Source of the DNA: Halodesulfovibrio aestuarii
Lineage (GTDB): Bacteria > Desulfobacterota > Desulfovibrionia > Desulfovibrionales > Desulfovibrionaceae
Direction: 5' to 3' (one strand)
DNA: 64,000 bases
Assembly (NCBI RefSeq): GCF_050571805.1
Contig: NZ_CP192219.1
Part shown: in pieces, positions 17,419 through 26,756 of the stretch
How the letters are laid out: each line of letters opens with the position of its first letter
Position numbering within the stretch: the first letter of the stretch is position 1
Made by a program: the position numbers and the translations under genes
Notes under the pieces: model-generated
What the model was told of the DNA's origin: nothing
Databases searched by the model: none
The model's input: only the letters and a program-made list of their open reading frames with translations

Positions 17419-17667
17419 TTACTGTTCTACAAGCTTATCAAGATGCTGCACAAGTCCCTCAAGCATTTTCTTCAGACACTCTTTCTGTTCTCCAGAAACC
17501 TTTGTCCATGCTTCTGCATAGTTCATTGTACATTGCTTGCCGGATTCAACGTCAATGTAAAGTAAACCATGTTTGTCTACATTTACCTCTATTCGCTCTC
17601 CGCAAGATTTTTTTAACACTATTTCTACGCAATTAACTTCATCAACAACTTTGCCACTGTTGCCCAT
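17419..17667 (-). CDS. Unknown protein, 82 residues
   Basis: A soluble protein starting MGNSGKVVDEVNCVEIVLKK, with three cysteines and a C-terminal amphipathic helix. It looks like a beta-strand unit followed by a helix. GGAG lies about eleven bases before the ATG, a little far. The opposite-strand frame over the same DNA is less protein-like. No family assigned. Confidence 0.55.
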   Translation of the reverse strand: MGNSGKVVDEVNCVEIVLKKSCGERIEVNVDKHGLLYIDVESGKQCTMNYAEAWTKVSGEQKECLKKMLEGLVQHLDKLVEQ

Positions 17668-17879
17668 AACTCACTCGCTCCGTTTGATGTGCCCGAATTC
17701 ATCCGGTTGGTAAGTAACTCTTGAAATTTGATGTATTCTTTATCTAATGGCACAACAACAAGACTCTTTGCAAAACAAAAAAATACTTTGTACATTCAAC
17801 CAGTTTCATACCATCATCTTGAAATAAAAAAAATACTAATATTTAAACGCATTAACACAGCAACCCACCACAACTCATA
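17668..17879. other. Gap, promoter of the 17419-17667 gene expected
   Basis: AT-rich, with no gene seen. Confidence 0.4.
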
Positions 17880-17919
17880 AAAAAAGATGTCATCCTTAAT
17901 TTAGCATGACATCTTTTTG
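17880..17919. terminator. Bidirectional terminator-like hairpin
   Basis: AAAAAGATGTCAT pairs with ATGACATCTTTTT across a 12-base loop. It can serve the protease gene ending at 18051 on the minus strand. Confidence 0.85.
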
Positions 17920-18050
17920 TAGGACTGTTTTTTTTAATTCATGGTCTCTGACAAGCGTTACCACACAAAACTTATAGCGCTATCAATCACAAAGAGAACC
18001 AAACAGGTAGATACCTATCGTTAAGCACTCCTGCCAGTTCAGGAACAAAA

Positions 18051-20537
18051 CTAGTCTTCATCATTTTCCGACTGCTGATCCTCGTTGGCATTGTTGTTAC
18101 TTTTGCCAAAGTCACGCAAACCTTCAGCAAGAGATACAAGACGTGCATCCACAAGGCCATATAACGTATTTTCAGGATATTTTCCGTCAGTACCTCGTAC
18201 ACCGGCAGACATTCCGGTTAAAACTTCAATACCGTCATGGACATTCTTTACAGCCCATATAGAGAAGTTGCCCTCTTTTACAGCGTCAACCACTTCCTGT
18301 TTCAGCATCAGATCTTTTACGTTGGCATGAGGAATCATAACCCCCTGATCACCTGTAAGCCCTTTTGCCTTACAAACAGTAAAGAAGCCTTCTATTTTTT
18401 CGTTTACGCCACCGATTGGCTGCACTTCGCCATTCTGGTTCACAGAGCCAGTAACAGCGATAGATTGCTTAATAGGCACCTCTGACAAACTGGACAAAAG
18501 AGCATACAGCTCAGTTGAGGATGCAGAATCACCATCTACGCCGCCGTAGGACTGTTCAAAGGCAATTGAGGCCGCAAGCGAAAGCGGTTTATTCTGTGCA
18601 AAGTTCTTACGCAGGTACCCACTTAGAATAAGCATGCCTTTGTTATGAGTAGGCCCGGACATCTTTGCATCGCGTTCAATATTAATTATGCCCTCTTTCC
18701 CCATTGCCGTAGTACAGGTAATTCGTGTCGGCTTACCAAACAGCATATCGCCTGTAGAGTAGACAGCAAGGCCATTGATCTGCCCAGTAACGTCACCTTC
18801 CGTATCAATAAAAATACTACCACGGTCGATCATTTCCTGAATTTTCTCTTCCACAAGGCCGTCACGGTATATTCTCGAATCCAGAGCTTGTTGTACATGT
18901 TCCAGATCAACAAGTTCAGACTTGGCACTCTTAGCAAAGTAGTCTGCTTCTGCCATAATATCACCGAGGACAGGGAAAGCGGTACTTAGTTTTTCCTGCC
19001 TACCACTTTTACGGACACTATGCTCAAGTAAAGCTGCCACAGCTCCATTGCTGAACGGCTTCAGTTCTCGTTTTTGAGCATACGTGGCAACAAGGCGGCA
19101 GACCTCTTTTACACCTTCTTCAGTGTTGTTCATGCTGGAATCAAAATCTGCACGAACTTTAAAAATCATCTCTACTTCCGGATCATAAAATTTAAGCAGG
19201 TGATACAGTTGCGTACTTGCCAATACAACAACCTTTACATCCATGGAAATGGATTCCGGCTTAATACCGGTTGTAGCCATAAATGAGTAAGGATCAAAAG
19301 TCTGGATTTCAAGCTCAGACGTTTTCAGAGCGCGTTTCAGTGTCTGCCAAACACCAGGCTCTGCTATAGCGTCCAAAAGGTTAAGTACAAGAAACCCGCC
19401 ATTAGCTTTAATGAATGAACCGGCAGTGATCTTTTTGAAGTCCGTCCGCCATAGACCGGATCTATCCATAGCACGTTCAATGGAGCCGAACAGGTTACGA
19501 TAGTTTGGAAAAGATTCTACAATTACCGGAGGACCATCGCTTTCTGCATTATCGACCAGTAAATTTACGCCATATGGATGCAATACAGCTTCTGTATTAA
19601 CAGCAGGAAGGTGCATACCGGGCATTGGCCCTGTTTGTGGCTGACCAATCAATCTAATTATATCAAGATGCTCAGCCATGTTGGTCAGCATGTCATTAAT
19701 ATGCTTGGCTGCTTTTTCGTGCTCTTTCCAGGTGTTAATCAAGTTTAAGGCAAGCTCACGGGCAGTGTTCATAAACATCAAGCGGTCAACTTCTTCGCTT
19801 TTTGTTTTCACATCCTTCTGCAACCGCCGAACATCCATAAAGATGGTATCAATTTCCTCTTTAAGTTCCTTGTACTTTGCCTGAAGCGTAATAAATTCGT
19901 CTTTAGGGAAACGACCTTTTTCTACAAGTTCTTCCAACTTGAGAAGGTGAGTAGGTTCCCCATCCACAACCGGAACAATATCCGGACGCTGCACTTGTCC
20001 CATCTGCATATTAACAAGCACAAATCCTGCCTCTTTAACACGTTCTTCAAGCCCCTTAAAGAAGTCGCGGGTCTTTTTGTCATGCTCTTCCAGCAAAGCG
20101 TTCTTGCTGTTTATGTATTCCTGACTTTCAAAAAGTTGCGGTATTTCACGTTTGATGTCTTCTAAAAAAGTTTCAATCTCTTTCTTAAACAGCTGGCCCT
20201 TACCTGCGTCAAAGGTAAGTAGAATAGGCTCTTCCGGTGTTTTAAAGTTATTTACGTAACACAGATCGTTAGGGGTACACTGCTTATGCGAAGATTTTTC
20301 AAGCAATTGCCGCACCATACCCAGTTTTCCGACATCAGCCTCACCGGTTACAAAAATATTGTACCCTTTAGCATCAATACCCACACCAAAGCGGAAAGCT
20401 TCCACACCGCGTCGCTGACCGATAATATCATCAAGCTGTTCCAAATCTGTAGTGTTGGAAAACGGGAGCGCTGTCGGGTCAAATTTCCACCGCAGCTTAT
20501 CAATAGGAACCAAATTGCGTTCTACAACATCTGCCAT
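18051..20537 (-). CDS. Lon-family ATP-dependent protease (AAA_32/LonB-like type)
   Basis: An 828-residue protein of the Lon relatives that lack the classical LAN domain. A divergent AAA module is interrupted by a long coiled-coil (about 150-290) and followed by a Lon proteolytic domain. Ser671 in GDSASS and Lys714 in NEKIEG form the catalytic dyad, 43 residues apart as in E. coli Lon. The Walker A is odd: GEADVGKL (65-72) has Leu where Ser/Thr is expected. It is cotranscribed with the hsp20 gene ten bases upstream, so a protein-quality role is likely. Confidence 0.9.
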   Translation of the reverse strand: MADVVERNLVPIDKLRWKFDPTALPFSNTTDLEQLDDIIGQRRGVEAFRFGVGIDAKGYNIFVTGEADVGKLGMVRQLLEKSSHKQCTPNDLCYVNNFKTPEEPILLTFDAGKGQLFKKEIETFLEDIKREIPQLFESQEYINSKNALLEEHDKKTRDFFKGLEERVKEAGFVLVNMQMGQVQRPDIVPVVDGEPTHLLKLEELVEKGRFPKDEFITLQAKYKELKEEIDTIFMDVRRLQKDVKTKSEEVDRLMFMNTARELALNLINTWKEHEKAAKHINDMLTNMAEHLDIIRLIGQPQTGPMPGMHLPAVNTEAVLHPYGVNLLVDNAESDGPPVIVESFPNYRNLFGSIERAMDRSGLWRTDFKKITAGSFIKANGGFLVLNLLDAIAEPGVWQTLKRALKTSELEIQTFDPYSFMATTGIKPESISMDVKVVVLASTQLYHLLKFYDPEVEMIFKVRADFDSSMNNTEEGVKEVCRLVATYAQKRELKPFSNGAVAALLEHSVRKSGRQEKLSTAFPVLGDIMAEADYFAKSAKSELVDLEHVQQALDSRIYRDGLVEEKIQEMIDRGSIFIDTEGDVTGQINGLAVYSTGDMLFGKPTRITCTTAMGKEGIINIERDAKMSGPTHNKGMLILSGYLRKNFAQNKPLSLAASIAFEQSYGGVDGDSASSTELYALLSSLSEVPIKQSIAVTGSVNQNGEVQPIGGVNEKIEGFFTVCKAKGLTGDQGVMIPHANVKDLMLKQEVVDAVKEGNFSIWAVKNVHDGIEVLTGMSAGVRGTDGKYPENTLYGLVDARLVSLAEGLRDFGKSNNNANEDQQSENDED

Positions 20538-20546
20538 GTGAGCCTC

Positions 20547-20978
20547 CTATTCTTTTTTATCGCCGCGGGTAATTGGAATGGTACGTCTCTGTGGAATATT
20601 GCAGCTTGGCAAATTAATGATCAGTTTTCCATCTTCCAAACTGGCGTCCACATCCTCAAGCCTCACTTTGCAAGGCAGACGCAACTGGCTTTCAAAAGAA
20701 CCACTGGACTCTGTCCCTTCGCATTTTTCAGAATACACACATCGCAATGTTAAGTATGCACCATCAATACTTAATTCGAGATTCTCTTCTGTTACACCGG
20801 GAAGCTCTGCCTCGAGACGATATCCTTCATCTGTTTCAATCAGCCGCAATTCAGTATCCATAAGTGGTTGGCACACAGAAGGTAGGCCGAATTCAGAGCA
20901 AATTTGATTGAACATACGATCGCTATCGAGTTTGAGCCGTTGCAGTTGCTGATTTCTCCATGATTTTAGATTGGGCAT
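20547..20978 (-). CDS. Small heat-shock protein, Hsp20/alpha-crystallin family
   Basis: A 143-residue chaperone. The alpha-crystallin domain runs from about 40 to 135, with the strand GYRLEAELPGVTEENLEL and a C-terminal I-P-I anchoring motif near the end (RRTIPITRG). GCAGGAGG precedes the ATG. It heads an operon with the Lon-like protease: holdase plus degradase. A 12-base perfect palindrome GCGCGTACGCGC lies in the leader at 20992-21003. Confidence 0.92.
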   Translation of the reverse strand: MPNLKSWRNQQLQRLKLDSDRMFNQICSEFGLPSVCQPLMDTELRLIETDEGYRLEAELPGVTEENLELSIDGAYLTLRCVYSEKCEGTESSGSFESQLRLPCKVRLEDVDASLEDGKLIINLPSCNIPQRRTIPITRGDKKE

Positions 20979-21140
20979 AGACAGACCTCCTGCGCGTACG
21001 CGCTTTCATCAATTACTAGTCGCTCCTTTTCTTTGTATCGTAACAGCCATCATCTTGATATGATTCTAGTTTGTTATATGACATAATAAACGCAAAATTA
21101 CTAACTCATTCTTTTAAAAGCTTGTTATGTCACACCATGC

Positions 21141-21175
21141 ATAAAGGATATGCCAAGAGGTATTGGCATATCCTT
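21141..21175. terminator. Terminator-like hairpin upstream of hsp20
   Basis: AAAGGATATGCCAA pairs with TTGGCATATCCTTT around a six-base loop. It lies between ppiC and hsp20, both on the minus strand, but after the stronger ppiC terminator. Its client is unclear. Confidence 0.6.
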
Positions 21176-21307
21176 TATTGATTAGCAGAGTTGCTTAGCC
21201 ATATGCAAAATGGATGATAAACGAACAGCTAAATTTCAGCCCTCTTAAATCCGCTCGTATTCTGTTTTGAATACTCCCGCACAACTAGTCTCCCGAAATA
21301 TTCCCAT

Positions 21308-21345
21308 CAAAAAGCCCCGTCTTGTTGCAGCAACAAAACGGGGCC
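21308..21345 (-). terminator. Terminator of ppiC
   Basis: GCCCCGT/ACGGGGC outer stem with an inner TTGTTG/CAACAA pairing, and a T run on the minus strand. Confidence 0.88.
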
Positions 21346-21425
21346 CAAATTCACAAGATAATCTCAATAAGATATCCTGCTTCGTGTGATGCAGCGAGCA
21401 TCACTTGCTTTTTTAATAACAGCGA

Positions 21426-21707
21426 CTAATCCTGGCGTTCAGTAACTTCCACAAGATGGTAGCCAAACTGAGTCTGAACTGGACCATGAACAACACCTAC
21501 AGCTTCGTTGAAGCATACGGTGTCAAATTCTGGAACCATTTGGCCAGGGAAGAATTCTCCGAGTTCTCCGCCACGGCGACCGGATGGGCACTTTGAGTAC
21601 TCTTTTGCGATCGCGGCAAAATCTTCTCCGCCAATGATACGTGCCTTAAGTTCGTTACAAGTATCCTCAGAATCAACGAGGATATGACGTGCTTTAGCTT
21701 TTGCCAT
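21426..21707 (-). CDS. ppiC: Parvulin-type peptidyl-prolyl isomerase
   Basis: A 93-residue cytoplasmic rotamase. It has the parvulin core ARHILVDSE, SGRRGGELGEF, MVPEFD and QTQFGYHLVEV, which are the conserved strands and the catalytic Cys/His region. The length matches single-domain PpiC. ATG 21707 with TAGGAG upstream is the start; the longer frame adds hydrophobic sequence lacking a ribosome binding site. Confidence 0.93.
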   Translation of the reverse strand: MAKAKARHILVDSEDTCNELKARIIGGEDFAAIAKEYSKCPSGRRGGELGEFFPGQMVPEFDTVCFNEAVGVVHGPVQTQFGYHLVEVTERQD

Positions 21708-22024
21708 GGTAAAACTCCTAATGTATGATATAAGAAGACATATAATGCCAGATGATACAAAATGAATCAACTTAGTAAATACACACTGTCAAAATGTGCA
21801 GTACCACATAAAAAAATTTTGGGGTTATGCGGACTTGCCGATATTTGTTTTGTCCGCATAAAATGAATGTTTTCAGCATAAAAACGATGTGCGTTTTTTT
21901 TTGGAGGTCTTATTTAAGTGGCGCTCTTTACGTTTTCGCACTTGTATATAAAACAAATGAACGATATAGCGCCCAAAGCGTATTGTGCATCAACCATCTA
22001 ACCCCCTCTTTCAAGGAGAACTGG
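21708..22024. other. Divergent control region ppiC/rpsA-like
   Basis: No gene. A short open extension upstream of 22025 carries no ribosome binding site. TTTCAAGGAG lies directly before the S1 gene. Confidence 0.4.
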
Positions 22025-23491
22025 ATGACCGGTTCCGAAGATAGCCGTCAGAACGGCACAATGGAAAATTTTGAAGAAATGCTGGAAGCCTACACAGGTG
22101 CTGACAAAGCTCTGTCTGTTGGCGATAAAGTTTCCGGCCCAATCATCGGCATGTCCGGTGATAACCTTTTTGTCGACGTTGGAGCCAAAATCGACGGCAT
22201 TGCTGATCGTGCTGAGTTCCTCGGCGAAGAAGGTGAACTTACCGTTGCTGAAGGTGATACCGTAGAACTCTACGTTACTGCTGTTAAAGCTGACGCAATC
22301 CATCTTTCTAAAGCTATCAGCGGCCCTGCTGGCGCAGCTATGCTCGAAGAAGCATTCAACGCAAAACTTCCTGTTGAAGGTAAAGTACTTGCTACCCGTA
22401 AGGGCGGCTTTGATGTTGAGGTTTCTAAACGTCGCGTATTCTGTCCAGTTAGCCAGATCGACACCAAATTTGTTGAAAATGCTGAAGAGTATGTTGGCAA
22501 AACATTCTCCTTCGCTATTATCAAATTTGAGCAGCGCGGTCGTAACATTGTTGTTTCCCGTCGAGCACTGCTCGAAGAGGAACAGCAGGCTGCTCGTGAT
22601 GAGTTCCTCAAAAACGTTAAAGAAGGCGATCTCATTGATGTTACCATCACCCGCCTTACTAACTTTGGCGCATTTGCAGAACTCGCAACTGGCGTTGAAG
22701 GTCTCATTCACGTTTCTGAACTGTCCTGGACTCGCATTGCTCAGGCTGACGAAGCCGTCTCCGTTGGTGACAAACTGCGCGTTAAACTGCTTGGCGTAGA
22801 CACCGACAAAAAAGGCCAGCTCCGCATTTCCCTTTCTGCTAAACAGGTTCAGGAAAACCCTTGGAACCGCGTTGAGTCAGAACTTACCGCTGGTGAAGTA
22901 CGCGAAGGCAAAGTTGTTCGCCTCACTCCATTCGGTGCATTTGTTGAAGTGCTTCCTGGCATTGACGGTTTGGTGCACATTTCTGAAATGTCCTACACTA
23001 AACGCGTTCACAAAGCAGAAGATGTTGTCTCTGTTGGCGACATTATTTCTGTTAAAGTTAAGTCCATAGACTTAGCATCCCGTCGTATTTCCCTCAGCAT
23101 GCGTGATGCTGAAGGCGATCCTTGGGCAGACATTGAAGAACGTTTCCCAGCCGGCGCTGAAGTTGAAGGCACCGTAGAGTCTTCCTCTGATTTCGGTCTG
23201 TTTATTAACATTGCTCCGGGCATTACCGGTCTTATGCCGAAGTCTCTGATGGCTAAAGCTGACAAAGCAGCAAACCTTGATGCTCTCAAATCAGGCGACA
23301 AGGTTGAAGTAACCATTTCACAGCTCCGCGCAGCAGAGCGTAAAGTTACTCTTGCTCCTAAAGGCGTTACAGCCTCTGAAGACAATTCCTGGAAAGCGCA
23401 TCGTAAAACACAGACTGCTAAAGCAGAACCACAGAGCAACTTCGGTTCCTTAGGTTCCCTGCTGCAGGACGCGCTCAACAAGAAAAAATAA
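22025..23491 (+). CDS. rpsA: Ribosomal protein S1-like protein, five S1 domains
   Basis: A 488-residue protein. Five S1 RNA-binding repeats can be traced, at about residues 32-95, 105-175, 190-260, 275-350 and 360-430. The third and fourth are the most canonical, with NFGAFAEL...GLIHVSEL and PFGAFVEV...GLVHISEM. E. coli S1 has six domains over 557 residues, so this is a shorter form typical of some deltaproteobacteria. AAGGAG precedes ATG 22025. It binds mRNA at the small ribosomal subunit. Confidence 0.9.
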   Translation: MTGSEDSRQNGTMENFEEMLEAYTGADKALSVGDKVSGPIIGMSGDNLFVDVGAKIDGIADRAEFLGEEGELTVAEGDTVELYVTAVKADAIHLSKAISGPAGAAMLEEAFNAKLPVEGKVLATRKGGFDVEVSKRRVFCPVSQIDTKFVENAEEYVGKTFSFAIIKFEQRGRNIVVSRRALLEEEQQAARDEFLKNVKEGDLIDVTITRLTNFGAFAELATGVEGLIHVSELSWTRIAQADEAVSVGDKLRVKLLGVDTDKKGQLRISLSAKQVQENPWNRVESELTAGEVREGKVVRLTPFGAFVEVLPGIDGLVHISEMSYTKRVHKAEDVVSVGDIISVKVKSIDLASRRISLSMRDAEGDPWADIEERFPAGAEVEGTVESSSDFGLFINIAPGITGLMPKSLMAKADKAANLDALKSGDKVEVTISQLRAAERKVTLAPKGVTASEDNSWKAHRKTQTAKAEPQSNFGSLGSLLQDALNKKK

Positions 23492-23511
23492 TCTGTTGAT
23501 GCACATGCGAA

Positions 23512-23543
23512 TTAAAAGGATCAGTTTTAACTGATCCTTTTTT
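23512..23543 (+). terminator. Terminator of rpsA
   Basis: AAGGATCAGTT/AACTGATCCTT stem followed by a run of T's. Confidence 0.9.
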
Positions 23544-23709
23544 TTGCCCTGATTTTGTCGGGCTCAAGGTCTTCCACTATAAAAAATAACAATCTCTTCT
23601 ACTTTTTTTCGTTTACAATGGCGAAATAAATATTATTTATATGGTCGGTATGACCTAATCATACCACACGGATAGAGTGCCCACCTGAGCATTTAGGAGA
23701 TTTTGAATA

Positions 23710-25155
23710 ATGACTTTTCGTAACAGACTATTTTTACTTCCTATTTTTGTACTAGTTTTTACACTAACCACTCTCCCTGCTATGGCGGATTTACCTAACT
23801 TTACCAAGTTAGCAAAAGAAGCAGGTCCCGCAGTTGTTAACATCAGCACCCAAAAAACAATTACAGTCCCCCGGAAAAACCAACCGGAGATACCAAATTT
23901 TTTCGAAAATGATCCACGCTCCCCGCTGAATGACTTCTTTAAACAATTTGAACGTTACTTCCGCAATGGTCGTCCTCGTCCCGAAACAGAGCGCTCACTC
24001 GGCTCTGGATTTATCATCTCTTCAGACGGTTTCATCGCAACTAACAACCATGTTGTAGAAGGTGCTGATGAAATCAAAGTCAATATTCTTGATGAAAACG
24101 GAGACTATGAATCATACGATGCTAAAGTCATCGGCACAGACAAATTAACCGACCTTGCCCTCTTAAAAATTGATGCTAAGCGGGAACTCCCTACGCTTAA
24201 GCTTGCTGACTTTTCTGAAGTTGAAGTCGGGCAATGGGTGCTGGCAATCGGCAACCCGTTCGGGTTAGACCATACCGTCACCAGCGGTATTGTCAGTGCT
24301 CTTGGTCGTAACATCAGCAACAATCCGTACGATAACTTCCTCCAGACCGATGCCTCCATTAACCCCGGCAACTCCGGCGGCCCGCTTCTTAACCTCAAGG
24401 GGGAAGTAATCGCCATCAACACCGCCATCATCGCCCGTGGTCAGGGTATCGGTTTTGCCATCCCGAGCTCTATTGTTAAGGACATCATCAACAAGCTGAA
24501 AACCGACAAAAAAATCCGTCGCGGCTGGCTTGGTGTTTCCATCACTAATGTAGACCCTAACATGGCGCAGGCACTTGGACTTGACGAATCAGAAGGCGCA
24601 TTCATTGCACAGGTCGTACAGGGACAGCCCGCCGCAGCGGCAGGCCTGCTCGAAGGCGATATCATTTTAAAAGTAAACGGTGACAAGGTTGCAGACGCGT
24701 CAGAACTTATCCGCATTGTATCCTCCCTTACACCGGGCAGTACTGCCAAATTTACAGTGTACCGCAAAGACAAGACCATTACAGTGAAGGTGAAGCTTGG
24801 CGAACGCGACTCTGAAGATCAGCAGCAAGCTCCACAAAAGGGTTCAAAACCAACAAATAGTGACATCAAAGAACTGGGGCTCACTTTAGCTCCTCTTGAT
24901 GTAAAGACCGCACAAGCTCTCGGAATTAAAGACATTAAAGGTCTGTTAATTACCGATATTGCACAAGATAGCGTTGCAGCACGCGCAGAACTGCGCGCTG
25001 GTGATGTAATTCTTGAAGCAAACCTGACTCCGGTGAATTCCGTCAAAGAGTTCCTGAACATTCTCAAAACACAAGGCGAAAAACGCGGAGCTATGCTCCT
25101 CAAAGTTGTCCGCCAACAGCAAGTCATGTTTAGAACTATGACTCTGGAAAAATAA
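23710..25155 (+). CDS. htrA: Periplasmic serine protease/chaperone Do (HtrA/DegP)
   Basis: A 481-residue precursor with a signal peptide ending near AMA at 24-26. The trypsin-like domain has the triad His114 (TNNHVVEG), Asp148 (LTDLALL) and Ser222 (GNSGGPL). Two PDZ domains follow (about 260-350 and 380-475). This is full DegP length. AGGAG lies upstream of the ATG. It degrades or refolds damaged periplasmic proteins. The gene order rpsA-htrA-hslU-argB matches my memory of Desulfovibrio genomes. Confidence 0.95.
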   Translation: MTFRNRLFLLPIFVLVFTLTTLPAMADLPNFTKLAKEAGPAVVNISTQKTITVPRKNQPEIPNFFENDPRSPLNDFFKQFERYFRNGRPRPETERSLGSGFIISSDGFIATNNHVVEGADEIKVNILDENGDYESYDAKVIGTDKLTDLALLKIDAKRELPTLKLADFSEVEVGQWVLAIGNPFGLDHTVTSGIVSALGRNISNNPYDNFLQTDASINPGNSGGPLLNLKGEVIAINTAIIARGQGIGFAIPSSIVKDIINKLKTDKKIRRGWLGVSITNVDPNMAQALGLDESEGAFIAQVVQGQPAAAAGLLEGDIILKVNGDKVADASELIRIVSSLTPGSTAKFTVYRKDKTITVKVKLGERDSEDQQQAPQKGSKPTNSDIKELGLTLAPLDVKTAQALGIKDIKGLLITDIAQDSVAARAELRAGDVILEANLTPVNSVKEFLNILKTQGEKRGAMLLKVVRQQQVMFRTMTLEK

Positions 25156-25165
25156 TTCCCTTACA

Positions 25166-25196
25166 GAAAAGGGCACCTTCCGGTGCCCTTTTCTGC
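25166..25196 (+). terminator. Terminator of htrA
   Basis: AAAAGGGCACC/GGTGCCCTTTT stem with a TTCC loop. Confidence 0.88.
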
Positions 25197-25358
25197 TTTA
25201 TTTATCTGTAAGCTTTTCCCCCTTCCCATGTTCAGAGATAGTATGCTGCATACTCACCAGAAACAAAACAAACAGCTTCCAATTTGATATTGGCAATCAA
25301 ACAGCGGCTTGGTAATATAGGCCGTTATTGTACACATACTTATCAGGAGATTATAAAC

Positions 25359-26714
25359 GTGCTTACACCACGTGAAATTGTATCCGAACTGGATAAATAC
25401 ATTATCGGACAGAATGGTGCTAAACGCATGGTCGCAGTTGCCATGCGCAACCGCTGGCGTCGTCAGCAAATTGATCCGTCTTTACGTGACGAGATCGCAC
25501 CTAAAAATATTATCATGATGGGCCCTACCGGCGTCGGAAAAACAGAAATCGCCCGCCGTCTTGCCAAACTTTCTGCTTCTCCGTTTGTAAAAGTAGAAGC
25601 CACTAAGTTCACAGAAGTCGGGTATGTTGGACGTGACGTTGAGTCTATGGTTCGAGACCTGATGGAACTGAGTGTTGCCCTTGTTCGTGACGAGGAAGCA
25701 ACCCGCGTTCGTGCACAGGCAGAAACCAACGCAGAAGAACGCCTTCTCGACCTGCTTCTTCCGGGTTCTGCTCCAAAGCCAATGCAGGAGCCGATTACCA
25801 CATTTGATACACCTGCTGCTGAAACAGATAAAGCAAGCTCAACCCGTGAGAAGATGCGGAAAATGTTCCGCGATGGTAAGCTTGACGACCGTGAAGTGGA
25901 AATGGAACTTGAAATAGCTCCTCAGGGCATTGAAGTAATGGCTATGCCGGGTATGGAAGATATGGGCGGCCAATTTAAGGATCTTTTCAGCAAAGCGTTT
26001 CCTTCCAAGAAGAAGAAAAAACGCATGAGAATTGGTGATGCATTGCCTATTCTGGTTGAAGAAGAGGCAGCCCGCCTTATAGATGAAGAAAAAGTCACAG
26101 AACTGGCAAAAGAACGTGTTGAACAATCCGGTATTATCTTCATCGACGAAATAGACAAAGTCGCCAGCTCACAACATGGGGGCAAGGCTGCGGATATTTC
26201 CCGCGAAGGCGTACAACGAGATCTGCTTCCGATTGTTGAAGGTAGCGTTGTTAACACTAAATACGGTATGATCAAAACAGACCATATTCTGTTTATTGCC
26301 GCGGGTGCATTCCATCACTCCAAACCGGCAGATCTTATTCCGGAACTACAGGGCCGTTTCCCGCTGCGTGCGGAATTGACTGCTCTGGGCAAAGACGAGT
26401 TCTTGCGCATTCTTAAAGAGCCTCGCAACGCCCTTACAGTTCAATACATGGCACTTCTTGCAACAGAAGGTGTAACCATCACATTTGCAGAAGACGGTCT
26501 GGACGAAATTGCAGCCTTTGCAGAAATGACCAATCAGGAAACTGAAAATATCGGCGCACGTCGTCTTTACACTATAATGGAAAAGATTCTGAGCGATATC
26601 TCTTTTGAAGCGCCAGATCGTTCCGGTGAAGAAATTGTTATCGACCGTGCATTTGTAGAACAGCATTTAGAAGATGTTCGCGAGGATAGAGACTTAAGTC
26701 GCTACATCCTCTAA
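25359..26714 (+). CDS. hslU: ATPase subunit of HslUV protease
   Basis: A 451-residue AAA+ unfoldase. GTG 25359 is the start: CAGGAG lies nine bases upstream and the protein then begins with the family's typical LTPREIVSELDKYIIGQ. Walker A GPTGVGKTE, an I-domain with acidic and Lys-rich stretches (residues about 110-235), Walker B IIFIDEIDK and a sensor arginine near GARRL are present. No hslV peptidase gene is adjacent, so it must be elsewhere on the genome. Confidence 0.95.
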   Translation: MLTPREIVSELDKYIIGQNGAKRMVAVAMRNRWRRQQIDPSLRDEIAPKNIIMMGPTGVGKTEIARRLAKLSASPFVKVEATKFTEVGYVGRDVESMVRDLMELSVALVRDEEATRVRAQAETNAEERLLDLLLPGSAPKPMQEPITTFDTPAAETDKASSTREKMRKMFRDGKLDDREVEMELEIAPQGIEVMAMPGMEDMGGQFKDLFSKAFPSKKKKKRMRIGDALPILVEEEAARLIDEEKVTELAKERVEQSGIIFIDEIDKVASSQHGGKAADISREGVQRDLLPIVEGSVVNTKYGMIKTDHILFIAAGAFHHSKPADLIPELQGRFPLRAELTALGKDEFLRILKEPRNALTVQYMALLATEGVTITFAEDGLDEIAAFAEMTNQETENIGARRLYTIMEKILSDISFEAPDRSGEEIVIDRAFVEQHLEDVREDRDLSRYIL

Positions 26715-26756
26715 TATACCCGCGGGGCGCCACTCCGCAGCACAGGAACTACGTAC

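Noticed and set aside
21827..22024. An N-terminal extension of the S1-like protein
   Set aside because: The extension is hydrophobic, has no ribosome binding site, and AAGGAG sits directly before ATG 22025.
25201..25358. An hslV gene upstream of hslU
   Set aside because: The gap is only about 150 bases and no peptidase motif is present.
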